Origin: Centroberyx gerrardi
Taxonomy: Eukaryota > Chordata > Actinopteri > Beryciformes > Berycidae
Direction of reading: 5' to 3'
Assembly (NCBI RefSeq): GCF_048128805.1
Contig: NC_136016.1
Coordinates: forward strand, 22,720,676 to 22,784,675
Length of the DNA stretch: 64,000 bases
A program made the translations under genes and the position numbers. The notes under the pieces are model-generated. The model was not told the DNA's origin. It did not search any database and saw nothing but the letters and a program-made list of their open reading frames with translations. Shown piece by piece: positions 23,401 through 37,340 of the stretch. Positions within the stretch are counted from its first letter, which is position 1, and every line of letters begins with the position of its first letter.

Positions 23401-26400
23401 GGAGGTTTGAGTTGTGCTGGTCAGCTCCTAGATGTGAATGTGGGGGGCGTTACTGAAAAAAGAGCCGACATGTCCAGCAAATCTATAGCAATCTACAGTA
23501 ATATAAAGTTTAAGAAAAGTAGTAGCTGGTCCTCTTATCTCAAGACTTTATATCAAGTTCAAGTGTGTTTATTTGTCATATACACAGCATGCACAGGGTA
23601 AACAGTGCAGTGAGATGCTTGTATGCCGGGTCTTCTCAGTATTAAAATAATAAGGAACATATAATTCACAAAGAATTAAAATAAAGAATCCAATTAAAAT
23701 AGAAAAGCAGAAGTTAAAGAGGAAGATAAAAAGCATATGTAAGCACATGTATATTTCTGTCTCTGTGTTACAGACGGCTTGTGTGTCTCTATATGAACAT
23801 AAAGACCTGGCAGAGTTCCTCCCAGGGCTTTGGGCTTCAGTGCGCAGAGAGGTACGTTTGAGACAAAGGTTTTAGGAAAACAAAGTGTGAACATGATACT
23901 GATAGTGTGTATAGTGTGTATGCTTGTCTAGGCCATATGTGGATCATAAAGTCTGTTTCTAGCTAGTTGTTAGGAGCGGTTTATTCAAACTCTGCAGCGT
24001 TTCCTCCTTCAGTTCAGTTGGTTTGTCCAGGTGAGATCAATGACCTTTGAACTCTGGTGGCACCAAATAACGGCACCGAGAGTCTCAGTCCTCTAACAAG
24101 AGAACAACTATACAAACAACTATAGGAACCCCAATCCCGAAACACAAGGGATTATGGGTAGAAGGAGACGGACGCGGTTCCTCATGCTTGGAAAGCCTAG
24201 CAGAACAAAATGAAGTCTGGACTGATGCTCATATTCAGCTGTTTCTTCATGTGTTTTTAACTGGTATGAACACCACAGAAGAAGAGACAGAAGAAGTCCA
24301 TCATGCTTTGTTTTGACCCCTGACCTTTGCTCTCCGGCCCTCTCGCTGCAGGTGTTTCAGACAGCCAGTGAGAAGATCGAGGCTGCGGGCCTCGCCGCCA
24401 TCACTGCGCTCACATCCTGTCTGTCTCGCTCCGTCCTCAACTCAGACTCCGAGGACTCGCTCAACACCTTCCTGGGCCTCGTTCTCGAAGGTAGTGTTTT
24501 TAGTTTATTTACACATGCAAATGATCAAAAAATGGGAAAAAAGAAGAAATGCAATCTGTACAGGTGGGACAGAGAAACATCTAGGAGCTTAAAAAACATT
24601 TCACCACACAAGAGAAAGAGACAACAAAAATGAGGACAGGTGAAGACACAGGTGAAGTTGGAAGAGACAAAAACAACAAAAAGGGAAGTAAAATTGCCCT
24701 GAAGTTAAAATAAAAAACCCCATGCAGGGAAAGTGTGTGTGACAGAGTGTGTGTGTGACGGAGTGTGTGTGTATGTTTAACCTGTTAATCTGTGGGTGGA
24801 ACAGACTGTGGTTGTTTGGGGTTTTTTGCACAGTGCAGCTTTGCTAGAAGAGCTGCGCAGGAAATTTGTTTTTTTTTCTTTACACCACAATGGACGATCA
24901 ATTCTAAAACCTTTCAAAATTTCACCAGCCTACTAGAGTTTAGAAATAGTCCCTCCTGAAGATGGTTAGTTACCTTCCAACGTGACTGATAGACCTGACA
25001 AACCTGCCAGCTGCAGCCAAAACAACAGACTGAGCGATCTGACTCGGCAATTTCATCCGGGAATTCCCCTCAGCTGTGTTAACATGGAATAGCTTGCTAG
25101 CTCATTGGCAGTTTCTTGCTTTACTCTTTACTCTTATGTATGTACACAACTTTATAGAAAAATGTTCACATAGTACACATGCGCTAGCACCCATAATCAC
25201 AATATGAGACACTAGGGTTCAACCGATATTGTTTTTTGAAGGCTGATATTGATGAATTATAGCTTATATTCTGTGCTTATATTCAGTATTGACCATTTTT
25301 CATGCCAAAAACAAGAAGTATTCAGTGTTTTCACCCAGAGCTTTCTTCTTGTCAGGGTGGAAAAGCCTCTGAAACTGCATTTATTTATCATGGGACACTA
25401 AAAACTGAAACTCAGACTAATGCTCTTCTTTTAGGGTTAGCAGAATTTCCTGGCAGGTTTTACAGACTGTTTTTCTGCAGCTTTATTAAAAGGCCAGTAT
25501 GAGCCCTGTGTGTTGTGTTGTGCTGAGTGTGTGTGATGTGTTTGCAGACTGCAAGCATCACCTGTGTGAGCCGGACCTGAAGCTGGTCTGGCCCAGTGCC
25601 AAGCTGCTGCACGCCGCCTCCAACGCCTCCTGCAGGGCGAGCCACATCGTCACAGCCGCCGTCCTGCCGTCTCTCATAGAGCAGTACAGCAGCAGGACGG
25701 AGGTGAGGGGGAACTCACGTCGTTTAATATGATCAAGTCAAAGCAGTACAGTGTTCTGGACAAATTGAAGGTCACGAATTTGGGTTTACTGAGTCGGAAC
25801 TGTCACGGATGAAACCTGTTGCTTTACATTTTCAACTTCACATTTTAGGCATGTACCTGAGTGCAGCAGTAGATTAAGCTTCAATTCCCTGATCCAAAAC
25901 ATTACAAGTAATCAGTAGAGGTTTTTCAGGTCGGGTAACGCTCCCTCTGGCGGCCATATTGGATGTCATAAGTTTTGTGAACAGCTTGTTTCTAAACATC
26001 TTAATAGAATTGAACAGACTGTTAATTTCTGCCTGTTTTTGACTGGGAAGTGATCATTTCATCACTGATCCATCTGATTGATTTAGTATTTAACACATCT
26101 GATTAGCACACTAGCTAACGGATCTAGTAGCAGCTAGCGTTAGCATGTTCACATTAACATCAGTGTGTTTGCTGGCTAGTTAGCTAGCTAACAGTTTGTT
26201 CAGGTTAACTGAGCTGACTCTTCTCAAGCTACAACTCTCTGTTTCTAGCTGCTTGTTATATACTGTATGTGTTTAGTAAGTATTTTGTACGTTTTGGTAA
26301 AATATCTGTATTTAGTAAAATGTTTTGTGAGGTTCACGCCTTACTTACGATTGTCAGTTTGCATAGAATCCACACTCATGAAAGTAAATCCATAGTAAAA

Positions 26401-26627
26401 AAAAAACGTCTTTAATTGCACACAGATTTAGTTTGTCACTTTTTACCAGAAACTCCAGATGATTAATGCTGATCATAAGCTTCGTTTAGATGACTCAGCT
26501 GTTTTTCTGCTGCCGTGCAAGAACTGGGGAAATTGAGAAATTCTGCAAAACATGTTCTATGGAAAAGTATTTTTGTAGTTTGTGTTTTTCCCTCTTGAAT
26601 TATCAAACAATTATCAATGGCTATTGT

Positions 26628-26674
<47 letters not shown>

Positions 26675-29600
26675 ATTGGGGGAGGGGGGGTGACTTTTAC
26701 ATGTGTACAATTTTTTCATGTATACTTTCCTTGCATTTTAAACAAATGAAATGTTAGTTAATCTTATTTTAGGTTATTTTCTTGTTTCAGTTTGATTTAA
26801 TTTTTTTTGTTGTATCACCTGTTTGTTTTCCTGCAGTGTTCCCAGAGGCGAACGTTACTGGAGGTGCTGCAGGGATTCATCCCGTCAGTCAAGAAGACCC
26901 GCCCGTCTTCAGAGAAAGGTGGGTGTCATTTCATTTTATTCATTTAGCCCATGGGAGAGCTGGGACTTCGTTATGGAAAAGTCCTGGAAAAGTCCTGGAA
27001 TTTTACACCAGGGCCACGGTGGGAACGCTTGGTGAAATTGCGTATCTGCTGTATGACTCATGGATTAGTGTTTTATTGTCTTGTCATCTAAGAGTCTGTT
27101 GGTTGTTTGTGTTTGGACTTGCCCGGCCGAGCAGACGGAGCAGCTGCAGTCTCACCTCACACCTGTGGAATGAAAAGCCACAGTCTCTCCTCTTCACGTT
27201 AAATACAATTATTCTCTGATGTCTCTAAAGTGCAAACAAACTTTGACTTCTGTGATTCTCTTTTTTTCCCTCTCTCCTTCCTCCCCCTCTCTCTCTCTTT
27301 CTCTTCTTTCTCTTCTCTCTCTCTCTGTCTCTCTCTCTCTTGCTCCTTCTCTCTCTCTTCTCTCTCCTTTCTCACACTCTCTTCTTTCTCCCTCTCTCTC
27401 TCTCCCTTCTCTCTCTCTTTTCCCTCTCCCCTCTCTCTTCTCTCTCCCTGTTCCCCTCTCTCTCTTTTCTATCTCTCTCTCTCTCGCTCTCTTCTCTCTC
27501 TCCCTCCCTCTCTCTTCTTTCTCTCTCTCTCTCTTCTCTCTCCCTCTCTTCTTTCTCCCTCTCTCTCTCTCTCCCTTCTCTCTCTCTCTCTCTTCCCTCT
27601 CTCCCTCTCGCCCTCTCTCTTCTCTCTCCCTGTCCCCCTCTTTCTTTTCTCTCTTCTCTCCCCCCTCTTTCTCTCTCTCTCTCTTCTCTCTCTCCCTCTC
27701 CCTCTCTTCTTTCTCCCTCTCTCTCTCCCTTCTCTCTCTCTCTTCTCTCTCTCCCTCTCCCTCTCTCTTCTTTCTCCCTCTCTCTCTCCCTTCTCTCTCT
27801 CCCTCTCCCTCTCTCTTCTTTCTCCCTCTCTCTCCCCCTCTCTCTTCTCTCTCCCTGTCCCCCTCTCTCTCTTTTCTATCTCTCCTTCTCTCTCCCCCTC
27901 TCTCTCTCTTTCTCCCTCTTTCTCTCCCCTCCCCCCCTCTCTCTCTCCATCAGATGAGAGTGTGTTTCTACCCTTCCGTCAGTCTCTGTGCGGCGTTGTG
28001 TTTTCTGCTCTGTTGGAGAGTAACGCCGGTCTGCAGATCACAGCCACCTGTGTCCTCACCTCTCTGGGACGGCAGACAGGTGAGACACAACCAGCTCTTA
28101 CACCTTTACACTTTTTCCTTTGATCAACTACATCAGTGGTTCTCAACGTGGGGTCCGGGGACCACCAGGGGTCCTTGAGGGGGTTCCAGGGGGTCCCCAG
28201 CAAATTTGATGAATTGTTAAACTTCAGCATGATTTCATTTAGAAGAAGTTAACGTGATTAGAGAATGTAGAAGAATGACTGTTCTGATCATAGTTTCTCT
28301 GTTATCTCTCTACCTACAATACAGATAGTCATGGAATTCTGGACAAAATCATATCTGACAATAGAAATATTCTCAGATTTGGGTCCAAGAGACAAAATCT
28401 CATCAATTGGGGGTCCGTGGCTCTAATGTGGACTAAATTAGGGATTCTTGATATGAAAAAGGTTGAGAATCACTGAACTAGATCCTGTTATCCACAGCAA
28501 AGTCTCAGTAGGCGGTCTTGTACTTTTATACGAGGGTTGATTAACTTCACAACAACGTTTCGAGCCTCCGTCAGTCCTGATACAACGCTCTCTTGAAGTT
28601 TATTTACATTTTTCAATATCTACAAACAAAACAGAAATAACACAAGACATGAACCTTGCAGCACACTCATTCCGACATCCTGTACAGGTATAGATATCTG
28701 AATGGTGTGCAGTATAACCAAAACGCAGGATCGTCAGCAGCGACCCTTGACAAAGATGAATCCTTACAAAATAAGACAAATTAAAAAAAAGTGCTACAAA
28801 CAAAAGGACAGTCCAGGCACTCCAAATATAAAAATATAACCACGAGGAAGAAAATATTTAAAAAGCCTTTATTGTAGTGGCTAAATCATTAAAAAAGCAA
28901 ACATGTTTCGACCACTGTAGGTCTTCTTCAGGGCTTTAAACACAGACAACACGGGTGTGGCCTCACCTATATAATAGCAATAGCCAATGGGAGGCAGTCA
29001 CATGACCCGGATAATAACATGACAGGTGAAACAAATTGAAAATAATAAAAAAAATATATAAATAAAACCAAACATGAGATGAGATAACACAGAAATATAA
29101 CATGTACATCATAAACGGGAAATAGGTACCCATATATAAGTACTTCATAGGTCTATATCCTCATTGAGACCAGGATACTGTAACGCATCCAGTCGATGGA
29201 TCCAAAAAACTTCCCTTTGGTTAAGTTTCCGTTTAAAAAAAAAAAAAAAGTCCTGATTCCTTCATAGTAGAGTACATGCCTAAGAATAGAAAGATGGAAG
29301 AAACCAGATCACTAGTTCCCTGGTTACCACAGCAATCAGTGAAGCACAAAATGATCCCCCGGTTGGATCGTGTCTTTGAGCGGTCGAATCACGTGGCTGA
29401 AACTATCTTATCTTGTATAATGTGGGATCAAATGAGTGCTGAATGTGTCTGTCAGGTCTGCTGCTGGACTGTGACGTGCTGCTGGCTGTGGAACACCTGA
29501 CCAGACTGGTGCTGGTGGAGGACGACCACAAAGTCAGGTCAGTCAGTCTTCCTCTCCTCCTCCTCCTCCTTAGGGTACCCAACACATGTTCACCCCCTCT

Positions 29601-32600
29601 TTCTCTATTTGAACACACACACACACACACACACCAAGGTTATTATAGTTTTGCATTTTTCATTAGTTTTTATTTTTATTTCATTTTGACTTTTTGTTTT
29701 CAATTTCAGTTTAGTTTTAATTCGTTTTTAAAGCGGGTTTGCTAGTTTAGTTTAGTTTTTATTTTTTGAAAATGCTTAGTTTTAGTTTAGTTTTTATTAG
29801 TTTCAGTGTTTAGTCTTTTTTTGAAATATGGGGTATTTGTCAGGGGCGAGATTCAAAAAGGTCAAAAAAAAAAAAGAAAAAAAAAAATTGGAAGATGGAT
29901 TTCATATTCACCCAAAATACTAGGCTTATGTATGAAATAAATTGACAAAGACGAAAACTGAAGACATTTTCTCTATAATTTTAGTTTATTTTAGTTAGTT
30001 TTGTAAACACACAATACAGTTTCAGTTAGTTATCGTTTTTTTGTAAAGCCTCGTTTTTATTTTTATTTCAGTTAACGAAAATGTTTTTTCACACTTTCGT
30101 TATTTCGTTAGTTTTCGTTAACGATAATAACCTTGACACACACACACACACACACACACACTCACTCCCTTTTATCATCACACACTCACTCACTTTTGGC
30201 CCAATTTTCCCTCTGACCAATAAGCAAGTCCAGTCCTCATTGTGTTCTCCCTCATGTCAATCAACCCACGGCATGCTGTTGAAATTAAAAAATAGCTTTG
30301 TTTTGTGCTAAATTAATAAAGTTAAAAAAATCTGAAAAATTGTCTAAAATTTCAAATTTGTATGTAGAAATTAAGGTTTTTGAAAATTACACAATTTTCT
30401 GTTTTTGTACTATTTTGAATTACAAAATTGAATTGCCAAGCATTAGACGGACCACAATTATTTTTATTTCCCCTGTTTTTTTTTTAATGCATTTTCTGCT
30501 TTTTTTTTACACCATCTTCCTCTGTACTGAGGTTGAATGTCTTGTGGTTGGTCCAGTTCACCTGTGTCTCTGATAGACGGACTAAACATAAACCAGTCTC
30601 TGTGTCTTTGCTCTGTTTTCCCCTCCAGTCTTGCCGTAGTGGAGTGTGCCGGAGCTTTAGCCAAGCTGCACCCAGCAGCCTTCATCACTAAAATGATCCC
30701 AAGGCTAAAGCTGGAGATCTTTACCGGTAAGAGACTGACTGGAGAATCACAGACATACAGCAGATACAGCATGTCTTCATGTCTTTTGACTGCTTGAGAC
30801 TTGACTTGATGCATGAAGAGAAGACTTGAGACTTGACTTGACTTGGGTTCTGGTGACTTGGGACTTGACTCTGACTTGTACTTTGATGACTTGGAAAGGT
30901 TTCTAAAGTCTTGACTTGAGATCTTGTGTTTGTGTAAATGACTTAGATTGAAAGTGATGAGATTTGTTCCAGCAGACGACTGAATTTAAATTCTGTTTTC
31001 TGAATTTGTATGGAATGATTGAATTTATTGAAGTTGAAACTGATTATAGAAATCAAACTCATGATGCTCTTACCAAGTTTTTATCCTATTAAAACCATAT
31101 TGCATTGAAAAGTCCTAGATATTTAGTTTTCTTTAAGATATTAAATTGATACTGGACTCTTGATTTGTTCTGACTTGACTTGCTGTTCTACATTTAGACT
31201 TGAGACCTGACTTTAATGACATGGACTTGACTTGGACTTGACTTGGACTTGTGCCTCAAGACTTGAGACCGACTTGGGACTCGAGCAGTGTTGACTTGGT
31301 CACACCTCTGGTTCTTACTGTGATCTAGTTTTTTACATCAGGGCCTGTATTGGTCAGAAAGTCTCAGATATCTGCACTGATGTGGGCAAATGAGGAATTT
31401 AGGGGAGCTGTAAGAGGATTTATGTGAAAATTTGCAAGTCTATTTTTTCTGATGAAACAATGTACATTTGCATCCTCTGGAGAGGGAAAATAAAAACTGC
31501 CACTCACTTAATAAAATGAGACTTTAACAATTTTAATGAAATCCACACAATATTCATCACTTTTCATTACAAGGACACAGAATATGAAAAGAAAAATAGA
31601 ATATTACATAACGAGAACATCGGAAACGGAGGTTACATAAGAATACGCAACTGACAGTTTCAACACCAGCACACTGTTGGGAAATCGATGTGAATGAGAA
31701 GTGTGGGGAACAAAGCTTAGATCACAGCATTGTACAAAATAAGAGAAGTAGAGGAAATTAGGAAATACAGAACACGTAAGATATGGAGATGTATCAAAAA
31801 TATGAAATATATGCAGTATCAAATAGGTAAAAGCATTATACAAATATCACTTTATGTAATGGTAACTGGATTAAAACGCCTGACAGACTTTTTCCCCTCC
31901 TCTCCTCTGCCCAGAGTCCATGGCCCAAGACGACATCAACACACTCCCCACGGAGCGTTCCCATCATGCAGTGCGTCAGCAGTGTGTGTCGGCTCTGGCC
32001 GCCGTCTCCACCGAGCCCAGCGTGGTCCAGGAGAGCACGCCTGTCCTCCTCGAGGTCCTCAGTTCAGCACACACAGGTAAGCTGTTAGGCGTGGCGTTTT
32101 CTTTCTGTTGGGTGAAGTGTAGACTAGTTTGTTACATGACTGATAGAAGCGTACAGGTTTTAGTTAGCATTTTAGAGCAGTGATTCTCAACCTTTTTCAT
32201 ATCAAGGACCCTAATTTAGTCCACATTAGAGCCACAGACCCCCATTTGATGAGATTTAGTCTCTCGGACCCAAATCTGAGAATATTTTTATTGTCAGATA
32301 TGATTTTGTCCAGAATCCCATGACTGTCTGTATTGTAGGCAGAGAGATAACAGAGAAACTATGATCAGAACAGTCATTCTTCTACATTCTCTAATTGTGT
32401 TAACTTCTTGTAAATGAAATAATGCTGAAGTTTAACAATTCATCAATTTGCTGCGGACCCCCTCGAGCGCCCTCAAGCACCCCTGGTGGTCCCCGGACCC
32501 CACGTTGAGAACCACTGTTTTAGAGCAACATGAATTAACCCACAAACTTAACTGAGTTTCTTGTCTGAAAAAAGCTTTTAAAGCAAAATGCACTGGACGC

Positions 32601-35600
32601 TTGTCTTTCCAGACATGCCGATTATTTGTAATTTATTATAGTTGAAAGTGGAGAGAGACAGGAAAAGACTGGGGTAGGGAGAGAGGGGGATGACATCTCC
32701 TGTCATCCCCCTCTCTCTCTACCCCAGTCTTTCCTGAAAGGTCCTGAACTAAGCGGGCGATTTATCTGGTAGAATACGACTGTTGAGCTGCATGGCCAAA
32801 ATTAAAAAGACTTCAGTCCAGCTGGTCTGTTTAGTTGCTCTCCAAATATAAGAAACAGACTTCAGAACAGGCCGTGGGATATATTTTTCTGTCTCTCTAA
32901 AGTAAATCTGATATAGTAACGTTACCCATTACCCATAAGTGCTGATGCCGCCTGCTGACTTCACATCTCCTGTCTGCAGTGCGCCTTGGAAGAGTCAAGT
33001 GACCTGAATCAGTTATCGCCTCCATCTGGGCCTTTGCGTGTGTCAAACCATACGTCAAACAACCTGAAATATCCAGGAAACGGTCACACTTGACTTGTAC
33101 AGGCTCAAGAAATGAAAAACAGGCACAAACAATAGACGCTTTTCACCAATATGGCTGACGTACTTCTGCAGGGTTCAGATCAGTTCTCACCATTGCCAGT
33201 AATGTTAAAAAGCCAATTTTCTGTCTCCTCCAACTCTGTCTATGATCACTGATTGTGTGTTTCAACACAGTGTATAACACAGTGCAGCTGTTGTCACTGA
33301 CAGATCTTTCTGTTTCTGTTGTCAGACGACTGAAACTATAAAACAGTGATTTGATCGAGGGTCACAAAATGGCTAACCGAGGTTAACCGTAATTTCTGGA
33401 TCGATCAAATCACTTTTTTATAGTGCTGCAGTCGTCTGACAGCAGAAACAGAAAGATCTGTCAGTGACAACAGCTGTACTGTGTTAACACACTATGTTGA
33501 AACACTAAATAACTGATCACAGACAGCGTTGGAGGAGACAGAAAGTTGCCTGATGGTGAAAAGCGTCTGCGGTTCAGACGGATGGTGAAATAACTTGTGT
33601 CGTCTCCAGGCAGCGTCGGCTTCTCGGTGGAGGAGGTGGTGTCGGTGTGCCGCAGCCTGCAGAGGATAGCGGAGCAGGCCCAGGACACCGAGGAGATGGG
33701 GCGCTGCTTCCATGACATCATCATCCCGCGCCTGCTGGCTCTGGCCCTACAGGCCGCTCTGCAGGGTGAGCAGTCTGATCCTTCCCTGTATAAATTTACC
33801 AGAAGAATTCCTGAACGACAACCGGAAAAATCTCTCCTGTATTCCACAACAATCCTACATCCCAATCTCACCGATCACAAGCACTAACTTTGACCTGATA
33901 TTAAAGGATAATTCTGTGTATTTTTCACACTGGTCTTTATTTTTCCTAGTTTTTGCCATCATGAAGACTGATTGCGTTCAAAATTTCATCACTTATTTCA
34001 CTGTTGATCATTCATACCTTGCAATTAATTAATTTTAATCCCTTAATTTAAATCCCTTCTAAAAACACACTTTTATAGACAGGCTTTTTATGTGAATTGC
34101 TCCTTATAGTTGCATCTCCATTTTATTTTTCATTTTGTAATTGTGTTTTTCTCATTTTATTCCTTGTTTATTGCATGTAAAGCACTTTGAAAACATTGTT
34201 TTTAGAAAAGTGCTATACAAATAATTATTATTATCCTTTTAAATATGGTTCAGTTAATTTATAATTGAACCAGCAGCACATCGCTTTATTTCTAACCATA
34301 TTTCTAGCAAATCAAATACAGTTTATTTGTGAAGCTATATTATTTAAGGTGGAATTCAAACATAGCGGTACGTCCTGTTCCCGTTGTGCAGGTGAGGGGT
34401 CGTCCGGTCGGCGCAGTCCTCTGGTGGAGGAGGCGGTCCTGTCCGCCATGGTTCCTGTCATCAGCACCTCCTGCTCCAGGATACAGCCCGCGTCAGTTCA
34501 GCTGCTCTGTCACGGTTTCTTCTTCATCTTTCGTTCTAAAAAACACAAAACCGGGGTATCTGCAGCTCCGCGAAAAGCCTGAAAAAGTCTTAAATTAGCT
34601 AAATTTCAAGCTGCACCAGGCAACTTTGAAGTTTAGCGGCCCCAAATGGCAGCGAGAGGCAACTGTTTGAATTTTGAGGACTTCAATACCCAGAAATCCT
34701 GTGCAATGAAGTCAGTAAACGGTTCACCAACCCGGCCGGTCTGTGACGCTTTATACCAAAGAGACGAGAGAGGAAAAGATTAGAGCTGCAACGATTAATC
34801 GATTAGTTGTCAACTATTAAATTAATCGCCAACTATTTTGATAATCGATTAATCGGTTTGAGTAATTTTTTAAGAAAAATAAGTCAAAATTCTCTGATTC
34901 CAGCTTCTTAAATGTGAATATTTTCTGGTTTCTTTACTCCTCTATGACAGTAAACTGAATATCTTTGGGTTGTGGACAAAACAAGACATTTGAGGACGTC
35001 ATCTTGGGCTTTGGGAAACACTGATCGACATTTTTCACCATTTTCTGACATATTATAGACCAAACAACTAATCGATTAATCGAGAAAATAATCGACAGAT
35101 TAATCGACAATGAAAATAATCGTTAGTTGCAGCCCTAGAAAAGATCCAGCGTTGTTGAGTCCAGCTTATCTGTCTTAAATCCGTCTTTCTGAAACCTGCA
35201 GATACCCTTAATCTCTATTTCTCACATTCTCCTTTCTCTGTCGGTCTCTTCTGCTTTATTTTTCTCATGCAGTGTAAGAACAGTTTTCAGAAGGCTAATG
35301 ATGTTCCCTCTCTGTGTTTGATGCGGTCAGATTTGCAGGTCAGACGGCGTCGAGGGCCGTCTCTCTCTTCCTGGACGGTGACGTCTCCTTCCTGCCTGAC
35401 AACTCCTTCCCTTCACACATCCAGCTGCTCAAGGTCTGCTGGTTTGTTGAGTTTGTCGCAGTCTCTTTTACAGGCAAAATTAGAAACGTGTGCAGCTTTT
35501 CCAATAAAGGCTGTGAGATAACTGTTATTAGATTTATATTAGCTTTCTGTAGAGCAGTGGTTCTCAAACTTTTTCACGTCAAGGACCCCTGAACTGACAC

Positions 35601-37261
35601 AAATTAGACCACGGACCCCCATTTGATAAGATTTTGTCCCAGGGTCCCCCATCTGATAGGATTTTTGCTTTTAGATGTTTTATTACAGAAAGTGTATGAA
35701 ACCCACGACCAAAATAGTCATACATTCTGTCATTGTGTTACTTATGGGTGGAATTATAGTGAAAATAAATTATTCCCCTTTTTGCTGGGGACCCCCTGGA
35801 CCCTTGGGGGTCCCCGGACCCCACTTTGAGAACCACTGCTGGAGAGGCTTCGATGCAGTGGACATTGAGGAACTATTCACTTGAAAACGTATGGGACTTT
35901 GCGAGCAATTGAGGTTCTTCCAATGGTATTATTGTTTTTAATTTTTATATTTGCCATAAAGTAACCACTAAAAATACACATACTTTCCATTAGGGCTGCT
36001 GAACGATTTTGAAAAAATATCTAATTGCGATTATTTTGACTGATATTGCAATTGCGATATAATTTGCAATATTAGAGGGAATGATAATTTTTTACATCAT
36101 TATTCTCATTTTCATTGAAAAACGTATTAAAATGATTATGGTGTGACAAGGTCCCCACGGGTCCTTGAAATCCTTGAAAGTTTGTGAATTTGAGAAGAAA
36201 AAAAATCAAGGCCTTGAAAGTTATTGAAAATAGACATAAATAGACATGGGTCATTGAAAGTGCTTGATTTTAGAGAAGTTGTTGAGAAGTGTTCACACAT
36301 TCAAGCCTCTCTCTCTTTTTAATTGTTGTCTGTGAGCTTCTGTAAAGCTGCTAGTTCTCATTATAAAAATTCTCAGTGTTGTAACAGTAATTAACCTTGA
36401 TCCGTGTCTCAAACTATGCCGTGTTGGGTCCTTGAATTTGAGGGAATTGGGCCTGGAAAGTCCTTGAAAAGTCCTTGAATTTGATGTTTAAGAAGGTATG
36501 GGAACCCTGTGTGATTTTTGCGGGGATCTGTACCAAACAAAGATGTTTTCTTAAGTCTGTAGAATATGATGTGTAGGCCATTTCGATTAATTGTTCAGCC
36601 CTACTTTCCATGAGATAAAAAAAAAAATGGGGTATTGATAAAAAAAATATGACACAATATATGCATTTTTTGGCATTTATTGTTGAGCAGGTGTACAGTA
36701 TGAAATGGAGAATTGGGGAACAAGGTGAAAAAGTTTTTAATTTCGTTGTGACTTTGTTGCTGTGTGTCATGCTTCCCCAGCAGCAGCAGCAGCAGGGAGC
36801 CTCGTGGAGCCGGTCTCAGATGGTCTGTCTGCTGATGGGCTGCGTGTGTTCTCTGCCCCGCAGCGTGAGTCTCTGCTTCAACACTTTATTCAGGCTTCAG
36901 CGCCAGACTTTATTGTCCCCGGGGACGAAGGGGAACATTAGGGACGATACAAGACAAAGAAATACATCACAACACACAGAATAAAAAAAGAGATAAAATA
37001 CAAAAGCTAGGGATGGGACGATATATTGAAATTCAGTATATCGCAATACAAAATGTGGAAAAACAGCAAATCTTGGTGTTTTTACTTGGTAACTGACTAA
37101 AACGATTAATCCATCGTCAAAATTGGAATTGATTCATTTTCTGTCAATCGACTAATTCTTTCAGCACTAAAGAGAAGTGTTTCTTGAAGAATCTGCATGG
37201 AAACATCGCATTTATGGCATTTTTAAACAACAACAAAACTTCCTAAACTCTTCTGACGGTG

Positions 37262-37340
<79 letters not shown>

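Noticed and set aside
27219-28178. Long Ser/Leu-rich open frames on the plus strand
   Set aside because: They are translations of the CT tract; only the final part coincides with MMS19 exon 15, which is read from its acceptor at 27954.
33461-33871. 136-codon minus-strand frame
   Set aside because: Antisense to MMS19 exon 19 and extends into the foldback element.
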